Assembly: GCA_041446545.1 (NCBI GenBank)
Contig: JBGOEJ010000007.1
Location: forward strand, 1 to 64,000
Length of the DNA stretch: 64,000 nt
Source: Fervidibacter canadensis
GTDB lineage: Bacteria; Armatimonadota; Fervidibacteria; Fervidibacterales; Fervidibacteraceae
Reading direction: 5' to 3'
Shown here piece by piece: positions 16,136-25,046 of this stretch. The notes below the pieces were generated by a model, which was given only the letters and a program-made list of their open reading frames with translations, searched no databases and was not told the DNA's origin. Numbering within the stretch: the first letter of the stretch is position 1; the number at the start of each line of letters is the position of its first letter. A program made the position numbers and the translations under genes.

Positions 16136-17179
16136 GTGACCAGAGCCAACCCTTGCCTTTGCGACGAACGGACGGACGAATTGCTTTTTGCGCCGTTGGT
16201 TGACAGGTTCGGTCGGGTCGCCAAAAAGTTGCGCCTTTCGGTGACCGACCGATGCAACTTCCGCTGTCATTTTTGCATGCCCCTCAATCCTGTGTGGCTG
16301 CCGAAGGAGCAAATCCTGACCTACGAAGAGATGGGGCGCGTCGCCCAAATCCTTGCCTGCATGGGCGTGACGAAAATCCGCCTGTCAGGGGGCGAACCGT
16401 TGGTGCGGCGAGATGTGGAGCGTTTGGTGGCGATGCTTGTCGCCATCCCTGAAGTGGAGAGCGTGACGATGACGACCAACGGTTTTTTCCTGCCCGAAAT
16501 GGCAAAACGGCTCAAAGAGGCAGGGTTGACAGGAGTCACTGTCAGCCTTCACAGCCTCAAGCCCGACCGGTTTGAAGGCATCGTCGGGCGAAAGGAAGTC
16601 TTTGACCGCGTGATGGCAGGCATTAAAGAAGCCCAATGCGTCGGTTTGCCCGTCAAGGTCAATGTCGTCATCACCCGCGGTTGCAACGACGATGAAATTT
16701 TGGACTTCGCTGAACTGGCACGCCGAACGGGCATGGCGGTGCGCTTCATTGAATACATGCCTTTTGACGGGCAAAAACTTTGGTCGCCTGAACGGTTGGT
16801 CAGCGGCGATGAAATTTTGCACACCATCAGCCGTCACTTCCCTCTCGTTGCGCTCCCTCGTGAACCAGGTTCTACGGCACAAGTTTACCGTTTTGCCGAC
16901 GGAATGCCGGGCGAAATTGCCGTCATCACCTCCATGACGATGCCCTTTTGCCACGATTGTGACCGCATCCGCCTAACCGCTGACGGCAAAATCGTCCCTT
17001 GCTTGTTCAGCAAAGACGAATACGACTTGCGACCCCTCCTTCGGGGCGGCGCCGACGATGCTGACATCGCCCGCTTCATCCGCCACGCTTTTGGGCGCAA
17101 GTTTTCGGGCGTGGCGACGCTTTTGAAGACAGGGCAATATGTCGGTCATGTCCGCCCCATGCACACCATCGGCGGTTAA
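16136..17179 (+). CDS. moaA: GTP 3',8-cyclase (molybdenum cofactor step 1)
   Basis: 347 aa from a GTG. The SAM cluster motif CNFRCHFC uses Cys40, Cys44 and Cys47. The second 4Fe-4S cluster is given by FCHDCDRIRLTADGKIVPC near residue 270-290. The C-terminal GG (HTIGG), needed for activity in MoaA, is present. It converts GTP to 3',8-cyclo-GTP, which MoaC turns into cyclic pyranopterin monophosphate. No other moa or moe gene is nearby. Molybdo- or tungsto-enzymes are therefore expected elsewhere in the genome, consistent with the 2Fe-2S subunit at 27545-28054. Confidence 0.95.
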   Translation: MTRANPCLCDERTDELLFAPLVDRFGRVAKKLRLSVTDRCNFRCHFCMPLNPVWLPKEQILTYEEMGRVAQILACMGVTKIRLSGGEPLVRRDVERLVAMLVAIPEVESVTMTTNGFFLPEMAKRLKEAGLTGVTVSLHSLKPDRFEGIVGRKEVFDRVMAGIKEAQCVGLPVKVNVVITRGCNDDEILDFAELARRTGMAVRFIEYMPFDGQKLWSPERLVSGDEILHTISRHFPLVALPREPGSTAQVYRFADGMPGEIAVITSMTMPFCHDCDRIRLTADGKIVPCLFSKDEYDLRPLLRGGADDADIARFIRHAFGRKFSGVATLLKTGQYVGHVRPMHTIGG

Positions 17180-17277
17180 CGAAACACCGAGACTTTGAAA
17201 GCGGCACTGAGGGGCAAACCAAAAGCGTTCAGGTCGCACCTAAGGCAAAAATCCGAAGCCCCTTTGTCGGAAGGTTC

Positions 17278-18045
17278 TCAATGGGCGCTCCAACCGCCAT
17301 CCACGACGAGCACCGCACCTGTCATGAAACTGGAGGCATCGGACGCCAGCAGCAACAGCGGTCCCGCCAACTCCCGCAACTCGCCCCATCGTCCCAAGGG
17401 AATTTTCGCCGTCAGTTCCGCCCGCACTTTTGGCGGCAGGACTTCGTTCATCGGCGTCAGAAACGGTCCAGGGCACAAAGCGTTGACGGTGATGCCATAA
17501 GGTGCCCATTCCAACGCCAGCGTTTTGGTCAACTGGATGACGCCGCCCTTCGTCGCCGTGTAAGGCGTCCGTCCCGCTAACCCAATCAACCCCAACACCG
17601 AGGCGATGTTGATGACGCGCCCGTAGCGTTGTGCCATCATATGCCGACCGACTGCCCGGCAACACAGCCACACGCCCGTCAGGTTCACCGCCACCACTTG
17701 CTCCCACTCACTCACTTGCAGTTCGTGGATAGGGCGGCGGATGTTGATACCGGCGTTGTTGACCAAAATGTCCACCTTGCCGAAAGTGGCGACGGCTTGT
17801 TCTGTCATTCGTTCCACATCCTCAGGGTTCGTCACATCGGCTTGGAGGGGCAAAGTGCGCCGTCCCGTTTTTTCCTGCACCTCTGTCGCTGCCCTTCGCA
17901 ACCCCGTTTCGTTGCGGGCGACCATGGTGACTTCCGCACCCGCTTCTGCCAGCACTTCTGCGAAAAATTTGCCCAAACCCCGACTGGCTCCCGTCACCAG
18001 CGCCACTTTCCCGTCCAACCGAAACAGTTCCTCTACTAACGCCAT
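17278..18045 (-). CDS. Short-chain dehydrogenase/reductase (FabG/gluconate-dehydrogenase-like)
   Basis: 255 aa from the ATG with AGGTGAG upstream (MALVEELFRLDGKVALVTGASRGLG). The Rossmann motif TGASRGLG, NNAGIN and the YTATK active site (Tyr-x3-Lys) are intact, and the C-terminal WGELRELAG...SDASSFMTGAVLVVDGGWS is typical. The closest pattern I recognise is gluconate 5-dehydrogenase or 2-deoxygluconate 3-dehydrogenase, but FabG-like oxidoreductases share it. It is 43 nt downstream of the large secreted protein on the same strand, which favours a sugar-acid substrate. An in-frame extension far upstream has no SDR homology. Confidence 0.88.
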   Translation of the reverse strand: MALVEELFRLDGKVALVTGASRGLGKFFAEVLAEAGAEVTMVARNETGLRRAATEVQEKTGRRTLPLQADVTNPEDVERMTEQAVATFGKVDILVNNAGINIRRPIHELQVSEWEQVVAVNLTGVWLCCRAVGRHMMAQRYGRVINIASVLGLIGLAGRTPYTATKGGVIQLTKTLALEWAPYGITVNALCPGPFLTPMNEVLPPKVRAELTAKIPLGRWGELRELAGPLLLLASDASSFMTGAVLVVDGGWSAH

Positions 18046-18088
18046 CCATTGCTCACCTACCATCGCAAAGATGATGTCACTGTTGCCC

Positions 18089-21000
18089 TCACTCCAACCG
18101 CACATAGTCCAACTCAACGACGATGCCCGTTCCGCTGCCGAGGTCAAGGCGGATTTGGGTGATGGTGCCTTTCCATTCGGGCGAAGCGCTGAAGTCCACC
18201 TGAACTTCGTGCCACTGACCGTCCGTCGGCAACGGGAAGCGGAGGCTTTTGCCCTCGCTCCAGTGGGGGTCGTCTTGGCGCACCCAAAACCCTTGACCGA
18301 CAGGTTGGGCGTTGGGCGGAAGTTGCAACCGCAGGCGCAATTTGAGCGTGCGGAACTTCGCCGCTTCCAAGCGGACAGGTGGGCTGTGCATGTAAGGGTC
18401 GTCGCCCGTTGAACGAGTCCGCAAAATCCCGCCTTTGACTTCAAAGGGAGCAAGGTCGTGGACAGGTGTCCAATCTTCGGGGTCGCCGTCGGTGTTGAAC
18501 TCCCAAAGGGGTCGCTCCCAAACGACGCCCAAACTTTCGTTCGCCGTCGGGCGAACGCCTGTCAATCGCACCGTCACCGTTTCGCTCGCTTGTCGCAACC
18601 GCAGAATCGCCATCCGCCGTCGCCCATCGTAGCGCCAATCCTCGGCGGAAGCGAGACGGTCATTCACCGACACTTGCTCAGGTTTCGTCACGCAGGCGAC
18701 AAGCATCGTCGCTTCCGCAACACCTTGGGGCATTCGCAACCGAACGATCAACTCGCCTTCCCGCCATTGAGCCCGTTCTAAGAGGGCGTCGCTCGTGATG
18801 CGAATGGCAGGCAGATTTCCCTCAAGGCGCACGAAAGTCGTGGCGTAATCCAATGCATCGTCATTTGGGTCGTGCAAAAGCCAAAGGTTGCGGACGATTC
18901 CGTAGGGTGGCAGGATGCCTTTGTCGTTGGGTTCGTAGCGATAAGTTAGCGCCACGCTGTCAGGATAGTTGCCGTCGGGGTGATGGACGGCGGCTTGCTG
19001 TTGGATGGCGCAAACGGTGATGCCTTCAGCAATTTGACGCCAGAAGTTGGGGGATTGGGGACTGGGGAGTGGGGACTGGCTCAAGGCTTTTGACAGTTTG
19101 AGCAAAGCGTAGGCGTAGTCAAGTCCGTTCCATTGAACGGGCGTTCCAAACCAAGGGGCAGCCGCAAAGAAACTCGCCCCAAACACGGGGATGGAGGCAT
19201 AACGCATCATCTTCGGTCGGTCGGGGGCGTTCCAAAGGTAGATGAAGGGCAAACCCGTTTTCGCCCAATAAATGGCTCGTTGGAGCCAGTAATCGTCGCC
19301 CGTCAATTCCCATGCTTCAAGGTAAGCGTGGACAGCGTTGGCAGCGGCGAGGATATCGGGGCAATGGAGCGGCACCTCCCAAGTTTGAGCGCCTTCAGGT
19401 CGGACGAAGTTTTTGTCAATGAAGCGAATTGCTTTCAAGCCGAGTTCGGTCGCTTTCGTTGAACCCGTGATGCGTCCGTAGCGAAGCAGAGCGATGGCTC
19501 GGCGATGGGCGAAAGTGCAGGTGCCGACGGTCGTGTCGCCCTCTTTGCCGTAATCGTCCGACGGGCGATGGGGCGCCGCCTTTCGGAGCATTTCCAGCGT
19601 CCAACCGCGATCCAACACGAACGCCCACGAACCATCATCCCGTTGCGTTTGCGCATCCTCAATGGCTTGTCGCTCTAAGTTGAAAAACCACGAAAGCAAA
19701 CGACTGGAGCGGTCGGAGCGTTCCTTTGCTTTGCTGCGCCGAAAAGTTTCGGCGTCATCGTAAGGGCGTTCAGGCACTGGGGGCAAAGGAAACTTGGCGA
19801 AATAAGCGTCGTAGGCGTCCAAGATACCTCCCTGACCACCGATGAGCCATGCCGTCAACTGCAAGGCTTTGCCCGCTGACAAGCGGAGGGGTGTTTGGGC
19901 TATCGTCGTGTTCTCCCGCACCCACTTGGGCACATTGGGCACCATTAGACCCAGCAGTTGGTTGTCTTGATGGGCAAGGATGTTGGGAACGGCAAAAATC
20001 GGTTGCGGGCAAATCGTTCCCTCTTCCTGCCCCTCGCTCCAACCTTGCAACGCATCCCACATCAACCCGAAAAAAGCGCCCTCGTGCGAAATGACCATCA
20101 TCGGTTGCGTCAGTTTGTAAGGATGCGGGACGATGTGCAAGTGGTGAGGCGGGTCGCTGTAGCGGGCATCGTCCACTCGTTCGTCGGACATCAGCCAGTA
20201 AACGCCGGGCAACAACGCCATCTCCTTTTGCGTCCCGAAGGCGTGGTCGCCGACGAAAAGGAGTGGGGCGTGGACGAACAACACCTCTTTGGGTCGGTCG
20301 CACGACAGCCGCCACGAAACTTTGAGGTTCTCGCCGTCAGGCTGAAAGCGCATCTCTCCTTGCCAGTTGGCGCGGTCAAAAGGGTCAGTCCAACCGAAAG
20401 GAAACGCTAAACCGCCACCTTCCGATGGCTGCGCCTTGCCGGCAAACACCAAGCGCGTGACGGGTTGCTGGCGCACATCGCGGTAACCGACGAAAAGCAA
20501 CTGGGGCGAAAGTGCCATCCGACGCCATCCCTTCCCATCATGCACTTCAACAGCGAATACACCGTAGCCAAACGGGTTGCGAGGAAAGAGGAGGCGCACT
20601 TTGTCGGTGGCGATGGTGAGCGCTTCACGGTCACTGATAGGTCGGCTGACGATGGCGCGGGCGACCGCGATTTGCCTTCTCCGTCCGCCCTCTATCCGCA
20701 CCGATGCCTCAACGGGTCGGGGTCGGTCGCTCCGCACCTGCCAAACAATTTGCTGTTCGCCAGGTGGCAACGCAGTTATCGCCTGTGCCTGCTGACCGCT
20801 TCGCAACTCCAACCCACTCAATGTCAGCGTCACCCGAACACCCTCTAAGATGGCGTCGCCTTCGTTGGCTAACCGTAACCGCAAAGGTTGCAAGGCATCA
20901 GCGAACAAGACGGCATTGGCAAACCCGAAACTTTTCAGCGCCAAGCGCGCCACGCAGGTGTGAGTGACGCTTTCGTCCATCCGCGAATGGACGCGCCATC

Positions 21001-21886
21001 GGACGACGAACTTTGCTCCATTCCTTCGGACGCCTTGGAGAGACCACCGAATTGTCACCGTCTCTTGAGGCGCCACGCTTTCGGGCATTGCGATGGGCTT
21101 GACCTCAAAACCTTTGGGGGCTTGAAGTTGGGCATGGACGGGTGCGGGAGTATCGCCCGTGTTTTCCAACCGCAGCACCAACTCGCCCCTTTCGCCCGCT
21201 CGCAACCCTTCTTCTATGCGCAGGTCGCTGAGGCGCAAGTGCCAACCCGCTTTTTCGGCGACTTGGAAGTCGTCAAAGAGGACAGCGGCGGGAGCAGGTT
21301 GCCCGCCCTCGTTGATGCGCAAGCCGATTTGCACCGAACGCACTTCGGGCTTGTCGGAAAAGTCAAACGCCAAAACGCCCGTATGCCATTTCCCATCGCC
21401 CGCAAACTGGTGAGGGACGATGTAGGTGAAACGCCAAGCGCCGCCTTCTAAGTTGTCGGCTTTCATCGGGATGGCGTAGACGCGAATGTTGTCCGTCGTC
21501 GCCTTCAGCACTTTGAAGCGGAAGATGAGAGCACCCTTTTTGACGGGAAGCATCGCTCCGATGTCAGCCATCCCTTCGCCCGGTTTGCCCGCTTGATAAG
21601 TGCGATTGACGCCGACGGTAACGGGTTTGCGGGCTTCCATGTAGAGGGCGAAGCGCCCGTCGGCAGCCTCTGTCGTCACCCGCACGACCGCCGCTTCCCT
21701 GTCTGAAGCAAACCATGTCCAGCCGACTGGGAATTGACGCTCATCTAACTCCTCAAAACTGCCGTTGGTCAAAGGCACTCCTTCGGCGCTCACGGCTGAC
21801 AACCCTTTCGCTATCGCCAGCCAGACAAGGAAGATGCCGACCCATCGCCTTTGTCGTGACTGCACACCCTTTTGACCCTTTCGCAT
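18089..21886 (-). CDS. Large secreted protein with CBM-like N-terminus and catalytic-domain-like C-terminus
   Basis: 1265 aa from the ATG with AAGGGGTG upstream. It has a basic N-terminus and a hydrophobic signal (WVGIFLVWLAIAKGLSAVSA). Then LTNGSFEELDERQFPVGWTWF opens a jelly-roll CBM-like domain (about 40-210), two NEW/Ig-like beta domains (about 220-400), and a long central part with aromatic-rich strands. Around residues 750-1010 helical repeats with DDGSWAF, YGRITGSTKATELGLKAIRF and HAYLEAWELTGDDYWLQRAIYWA suggest an (alpha/alpha)6 barrel like polysaccharide lyases or hydrolases. A second CBM-like sandwich closes the protein. I infer polysaccharide breakdown outside the cell; the catalytic residues are unidentified. 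Confidence 0.7.
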   Translation of the reverse strand: MRKGQKGVQSRQRRWVGIFLVWLAIAKGLSAVSAEGVPLTNGSFEELDERQFPVGWTWFASDREAAVVRVTTEAADGRFALYMEARKPVTVGVNRTYQAGKPGEGMADIGAMLPVKKGALIFRFKVLKATTDNIRVYAIPMKADNLEGGAWRFTYIVPHQFAGDGKWHTGVLAFDFSDKPEVRSVQIGLRINEGGQPAPAAVLFDDFQVAEKAGWHLRLSDLRIEEGLRAGERGELVLRLENTGDTPAPVHAQLQAPKGFEVKPIAMPESVAPQETVTIRWSLQGVRRNGAKFVVRWRVHSRMDESVTHTCVARLALKSFGFANAVLFADALQPLRLRLANEGDAILEGVRVTLTLSGLELRSGQQAQAITALPPGEQQIVWQVRSDRPRPVEASVRIEGGRRRQIAVARAIVSRPISDREALTIATDKVRLLFPRNPFGYGVFAVEVHDGKGWRRMALSPQLLFVGYRDVRQQPVTRLVFAGKAQPSEGGGLAFPFGWTDPFDRANWQGEMRFQPDGENLKVSWRLSCDRPKEVLFVHAPLLFVGDHAFGTQKEMALLPGVYWLMSDERVDDARYSDPPHHLHIVPHPYKLTQPMMVISHEGAFFGLMWDALQGWSEGQEEGTICPQPIFAVPNILAHQDNQLLGLMVPNVPKWVRENTTIAQTPLRLSAGKALQLTAWLIGGQGGILDAYDAYFAKFPLPPVPERPYDDAETFRRSKAKERSDRSSRLLSWFFNLERQAIEDAQTQRDDGSWAFVLDRGWTLEMLRKAAPHRPSDDYGKEGDTTVGTCTFAHRRAIALLRYGRITGSTKATELGLKAIRFIDKNFVRPEGAQTWEVPLHCPDILAAANAVHAYLEAWELTGDDYWLQRAIYWAKTGLPFIYLWNAPDRPKMMRYASIPVFGASFFAAAPWFGTPVQWNGLDYAYALLKLSKALSQSPLPSPQSPNFWRQIAEGITVCAIQQQAAVHHPDGNYPDSVALTYRYEPNDKGILPPYGIVRNLWLLHDPNDDALDYATTFVRLEGNLPAIRITSDALLERAQWREGELIVRLRMPQGVAEATMLVACVTKPEQVSVNDRLASAEDWRYDGRRRMAILRLRQASETVTVRLTGVRPTANESLGVVWERPLWEFNTDGDPEDWTPVHDLAPFEVKGGILRTRSTGDDPYMHSPPVRLEAAKFRTLKLRLRLQLPPNAQPVGQGFWVRQDDPHWSEGKSLRFPLPTDGQWHEVQVDFSASPEWKGTITQIRLDLGSGTGIVVELDYVRLE

Positions 21887-21934
21887 CTCTTCCACCCCTT
21901 TGCCGAAGGATGTCCGAATCCCGCGCCGACCGCC

Positions 21935-21951
21935 TCGTGGCGGATAGCCAC
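21935..21951. repeat. Dispersed hairpin element, copy c (degenerate)
   Basis: TCGTGGCGGATAGCCAC keeps the outer arms GTGGC/GCCAC of the hairpin family, followed by TTTAACAG where other copies have TCCAACAG. Confidence 0.45.
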
Positions 21952-21990
21952 TTTAACAGAGAGCGGTAGGGAAAGGGTAGCGGGAAAAGG

Positions 21991-22965
21991 CTATCGGCTA
22001 TTCGCCACCGTTAAGCGGTCAGGGACTTTGAGGCGTCCTGCTTTGATGGCGGCTTCCGTTCGTTGCAGTTCTGTCAAGACTGCCGAAGGGAGGCGGTTTT
22101 TCAGGCGAGGGTTGAAGACGACTCGCACGACGCCTTCCCGCAAACCGAGGTGAAGGATGTCGCCTTTCCATTTGCCCGCTTTGACCAACCGAGCCACATA
22201 GAGAAAGCCTTGCGGGACATCCACGACGGCGCTGGCTAAAACGACTTGAGGCATTAAGGAGTGCTGCGGTTTGATAGCGCCGAAGGCATAAACGCCCTTC
22301 GCTTCTTTCGCCGCTTGAAAAACACCCAAGCCCGCCGCATCGGCATCGTGGAAGAGGAAATCAGCACCCCAACGGATGAGCCCTAGCGCTGTCTCTTTGG
22401 CGGCGGCGACATCCTCAAAGTTGCCGATGTAAGCGATGCGCACTTGCACCTTCGGGTCAGCGGCTTTTGCGCCCGCCACAAAGCCGGCAAAAGCCCGCTC
22501 TACGGATGGGATTTGCATCCCGCCGACACATCCCAATTTTTTCGTTCGGCTCATTCGCGCCGCCAATACGCCCAACAAGTAAGCGGCTTCGTTGAGGCGC
22601 AACTCCAACGAGGCGACATTGCGGGCTTTCACCCGCCCTGAGGTGATGAGGAAGAAGGTGTCGGGAAATTGCGGCGCTAATTGCATGGCGGCGTCACCGA
22701 ACTCAAAACCATGACCGATGACGAGGCGATAGCCACGAGCGGCGAAATCGCGGAAGGCTTCGGCATACTCGGCAGGCGAGCGGGCTTCCATGTGGGCGAT
22801 TTGCGCCCCCAACTCCTTTCGCAACCGCTGCAATCCCAGATAGGCAGATTGGTTCCAGCCCCCGTCGCTGATCGGTCCTGGCGTTATGAGGGCAACTTTG
22901 AACGCATCCTTCGCAGGAAGGATGCTCAAAAGACCGACAAGCAGCAACAGCGTCCATCGGCACAT
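21991..22965 (-). CDS. BMP/PnrA-like periplasmic binding protein
   Basis: 324 aa, with GGAGGG upstream of the ATG. The signal peptide MCRWTLLLLVGLLSILPA is followed by FKVALITPGPISDGGWNQSAY, the standard start of the basic-membrane-protein (PnrA/BmpA) family, and by the domain pieces GCVGGMQIPSVERAFAGFVAGAKA and IGNFEDVAAAKETALGLI. These proteins bind purine nucleosides for ABC import, or act as sensors. No ABC permease or ATPase lies next to it, so it is an orphan receptor in this window. The signal lacks an obvious lipobox Cys at the cleavage site. Confidence 0.85.
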   Translation of the reverse strand: MCRWTLLLLVGLLSILPAKDAFKVALITPGPISDGGWNQSAYLGLQRLRKELGAQIAHMEARSPAEYAEAFRDFAARGYRLVIGHGFEFGDAAMQLAPQFPDTFFLITSGRVKARNVASLELRLNEAAYLLGVLAARMSRTKKLGCVGGMQIPSVERAFAGFVAGAKAADPKVQVRIAYIGNFEDVAAAKETALGLIRWGADFLFHDADAAGLGVFQAAKEAKGVYAFGAIKPQHSLMPQVVLASAVVDVPQGFLYVARLVKAGKWKGDILHLGLREGVVRVVFNPRLKNRLPSAVLTELQRTEAAIKAGRLKVPDRLTVANSR

Positions 22966-23028
22966 GTTCCGTCCCTCCTAAGGAAGCCAGCGGTTTAAAC
23001 GACGATGCAAGGCGAGGTGCTTTCTCGC

Positions 23029-24393
23029 TCACTCTTCGCCCTTAGAGGTCGTTAAGGCGAAAGCGGTGCCGACTTGTTGCCATCGGCGTCCCAACCATTT
23101 TTCCACAGCGCTCAAAATTTCCCGACATGTCCGTTGTCCCGTCGGGATGGTGACAGTTTGTTCCAGCCTCCCTTCAGGCAGAAGGAAAGCGCCCTGCATT
23201 TGCCGTGCCAGATAAGTGAGCAAGTCGTGAAGCCTCCAACGGTCTTGCTCTATGGTGACGGAGGCATTAGGGTTGGGGGAAGCAGCCTTGTCGCTGACGG
23301 CAGACAAAATGACCCATCGGCTCCCTTGCCCTTCCCACGAGACGAGGAGGGTGAGGCGCAAAAGAGGGCTTCGCTTGGGTCGGATGAGGAGAGGCAAGGA
23401 CAAGGGTTTTTGAGGTGAGGCGTTGCCTTTCCCCAGTAGCCATCCGCCTTCGGACGACCCTTGAGGGACAGCGTTGGGCACCTCCACACTTTCATCGGGT
23501 TGAACGGCAAGGGTGAGGTGGCAAGGGATGGGCGGCGTTAGGCGAATCCGCCAAAGAGCGACTTCGTTGAGGACAGGCAGTTCAAAGCGCTCCCAGTGAA
23601 CTTGCAAAGTTGCTTCAAGGGTCAAGAGGGCTTGTTGGGCGCCTCCCGCTTGGGTTGGGATGCGTCGCATCATCAAAGGGAGCGACGAGATTTGCGGTGT
23701 CTCCTTCGGGTTCTCCAGTTCCGCAGGGGCGGTGGGGGCAGCAGGTTTGAGCCGTTCAGCCAGCAAAGGGGCTTGGCGAGGCGCAGGCGAAGGAGTTGAA
23801 GGAAGGGAAGGGATGGGCGCTCGTTGAGGCTTGAGGTCTTTCAGAGGGATGGAGGGAGCACGCCTTTCAAGGGTCGGACGACGAAAGCGTTCAACCATCG
23901 TTTCCTTTGCGAGGGTTTTCGCTTTCCTTTCAGGTGCCGACTTCTGCGGGGTTGGAACTTCTTCTTTCGGCGTTCCCTTCGGCACTGACAAAGCAGGTGG
24001 GGAAGGCGGTCGGGCAATGGAAGGCAAGGGAAGGGAAGGCGCAAGGGCGACTTCTAAGTGCTCTCGGTGCCGCCAATGGAAGGGCAAAAACAGCGCAAGG
24101 GTGAGCAAAAGGGCAATGCCGACGAAGGGAACGCTCGCCCAAAGCCATCGTTTTTTAAGGAGAGCCGAGCGATGGCGGGAGCGGATGGCGGCAGAGATGC
24201 GTTGGGGCAAATCGGCAGGTGGTGCAGGCGCAATGAGGGAACGAAGGCGTGCCATCGCCTCGCAAAACTTGCCCCATTCTTGTCGGCAAGCAGGGCAACC
24301 TTGCAAATGGGTTGCGATGGCTTGTCGGAACTCCGAGGGCAACTCACCGCTCCAATATTCGCTCAAGTGAGAACGCACTTTTTGACAGGTCAT
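23029..24393 (-). CDS. Membrane anti-sigma factor (zf-HC2) with Pro-rich linker and STN-like C-terminus
   Basis: 454 aa. The ZAS zinc motif His29-x3-Cys33-x2-Cys36 (HLQGCPAC) marks an anti-sigma domain. One TM helix lies at about 86-108 (WASVPFVGIALLLTLALFLPF). Residues about 120-235 are very Pro/Ser/Arg-rich. The outer part has a beta domain, and the last about 70 residues (RLHDLLTYLARQMQGAFLLPEG...CREILSAVEKWLG) resemble the secretin/TonB N-terminal (STN) fold. The ATG overlaps the sigma-factor stop by four bases (ATGA). Presumably an outer signal sensed by the C-terminal part frees the sigma factor. Confidence 0.82.
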   Translation of the reverse strand: MTCQKVRSHLSEYWSGELPSEFRQAIATHLQGCPACRQEWGKFCEAMARLRSLIAPAPPADLPQRISAAIRSRHRSALLKKRWLWASVPFVGIALLLTLALFLPFHWRHREHLEVALAPSLPLPSIARPPSPPALSVPKGTPKEEVPTPQKSAPERKAKTLAKETMVERFRRPTLERRAPSIPLKDLKPQRAPIPSLPSTPSPAPRQAPLLAERLKPAAPTAPAELENPKETPQISSLPLMMRRIPTQAGGAQQALLTLEATLQVHWERFELPVLNEVALWRIRLTPPIPCHLTLAVQPDESVEVPNAVPQGSSEGGWLLGKGNASPQKPLSLPLLIRPKRSPLLRLTLLVSWEGQGSRWVILSAVSDKAASPNPNASVTIEQDRWRLHDLLTYLARQMQGAFLLPEGRLEQTVTIPTGQRTCREILSAVEKWLGRRWQQVGTAFALTTSKGEE

Positions 24394-25004
24394 CGTTGCT
24401 CGCCACCTTTAGGACGCTTGGGCGACACCGTTCGTTCCCGATGCCATCGCTCCCAAAGGTCTTTGAAGGCGTGGCGCGCCCGATGCAAGCGTGATTTGAC
24501 CGTCCCTTCGGGCACATCCAAGATAGCAGCGGCTTCGGCGTAGGTGAGCCCTTGCAAATCGCAAAGGATGAGGACTTGCCGAAACTCGTCAGGAAGTTGT
24601 TGCAAGACTTTTTGAACGGCTTCCCGCTTCTCTCGCCGCTGCCATTCCTCTTCGGGGTCAGGTTCCGCCGTTTCTGCCCCGTTGAGGGTTTCGCTTTCTT
24701 CTTCGCTTAACTGGGAGAAGGGAACGGGCTGGCGTCGCCTTTGAAAGTCATGGCAGACATTGACGGTGATGCGATAGAGCCAAGTGCTGAAAGCGGCATC
24801 GCCCCGAAACTGCTTCAGGCGCTCAAAGGCTTTCAAGAAGGCATCTTGGGTTGCGTCGGCGGCATCGTCGGCGTTGCCCAAGAGGTGAAAGGCTAAGGCA
24901 AAGACCCGCTCATAATGGCGGGCGACGAGGGCGTCAAAAGCGGACAAGTCGCCTGCTTTTGCCCGTCGCACCAGTTCGTCATCAGAGCGTTGAGAAGCCG
25001 CCAT
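24390..25004 (-). CDS. ECF-family RNA polymerase sigma factor
   Basis: 204 aa. Region 2 shows LVRRAKAGDLSAFDALVARHYERVFALAFHLLGN and DATQDAFLKAFERLKQFRGDAAFSTWLYRITVNVCHDFQR. Region 4 shows LPDEFRQVLILCDLQGLTYAEAAAILDVPEGTVKSRLHRAR. Between them is an acidic linker. It should direct transcription of a small regulon, held in check by the cotranscribed anti-sigma factor whose start overlaps its stop. A 42-nt gap separates it from the PASTA kinase gene upstream on the same strand, so all three may form one signalling operon. Confidence 0.95.
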   Translation of the reverse strand: MAASQRSDDELVRRAKAGDLSAFDALVARHYERVFALAFHLLGNADDAADATQDAFLKAFERLKQFRGDAAFSTWLYRITVNVCHDFQRRRQPVPFSQLSEEESETLNGAETAEPDPEEEWQRREKREAVQKVLQQLPDEFRQVLILCDLQGLTYAEAAAILDVPEGTVKSRLHRARHAFKDLWERWHRERTVSPKRPKGGEQR

Positions 25005-25046
25005 CGTCCCGTCTGCCCCTCTTCGGTCGGTAGTGACGGCGAAAAG

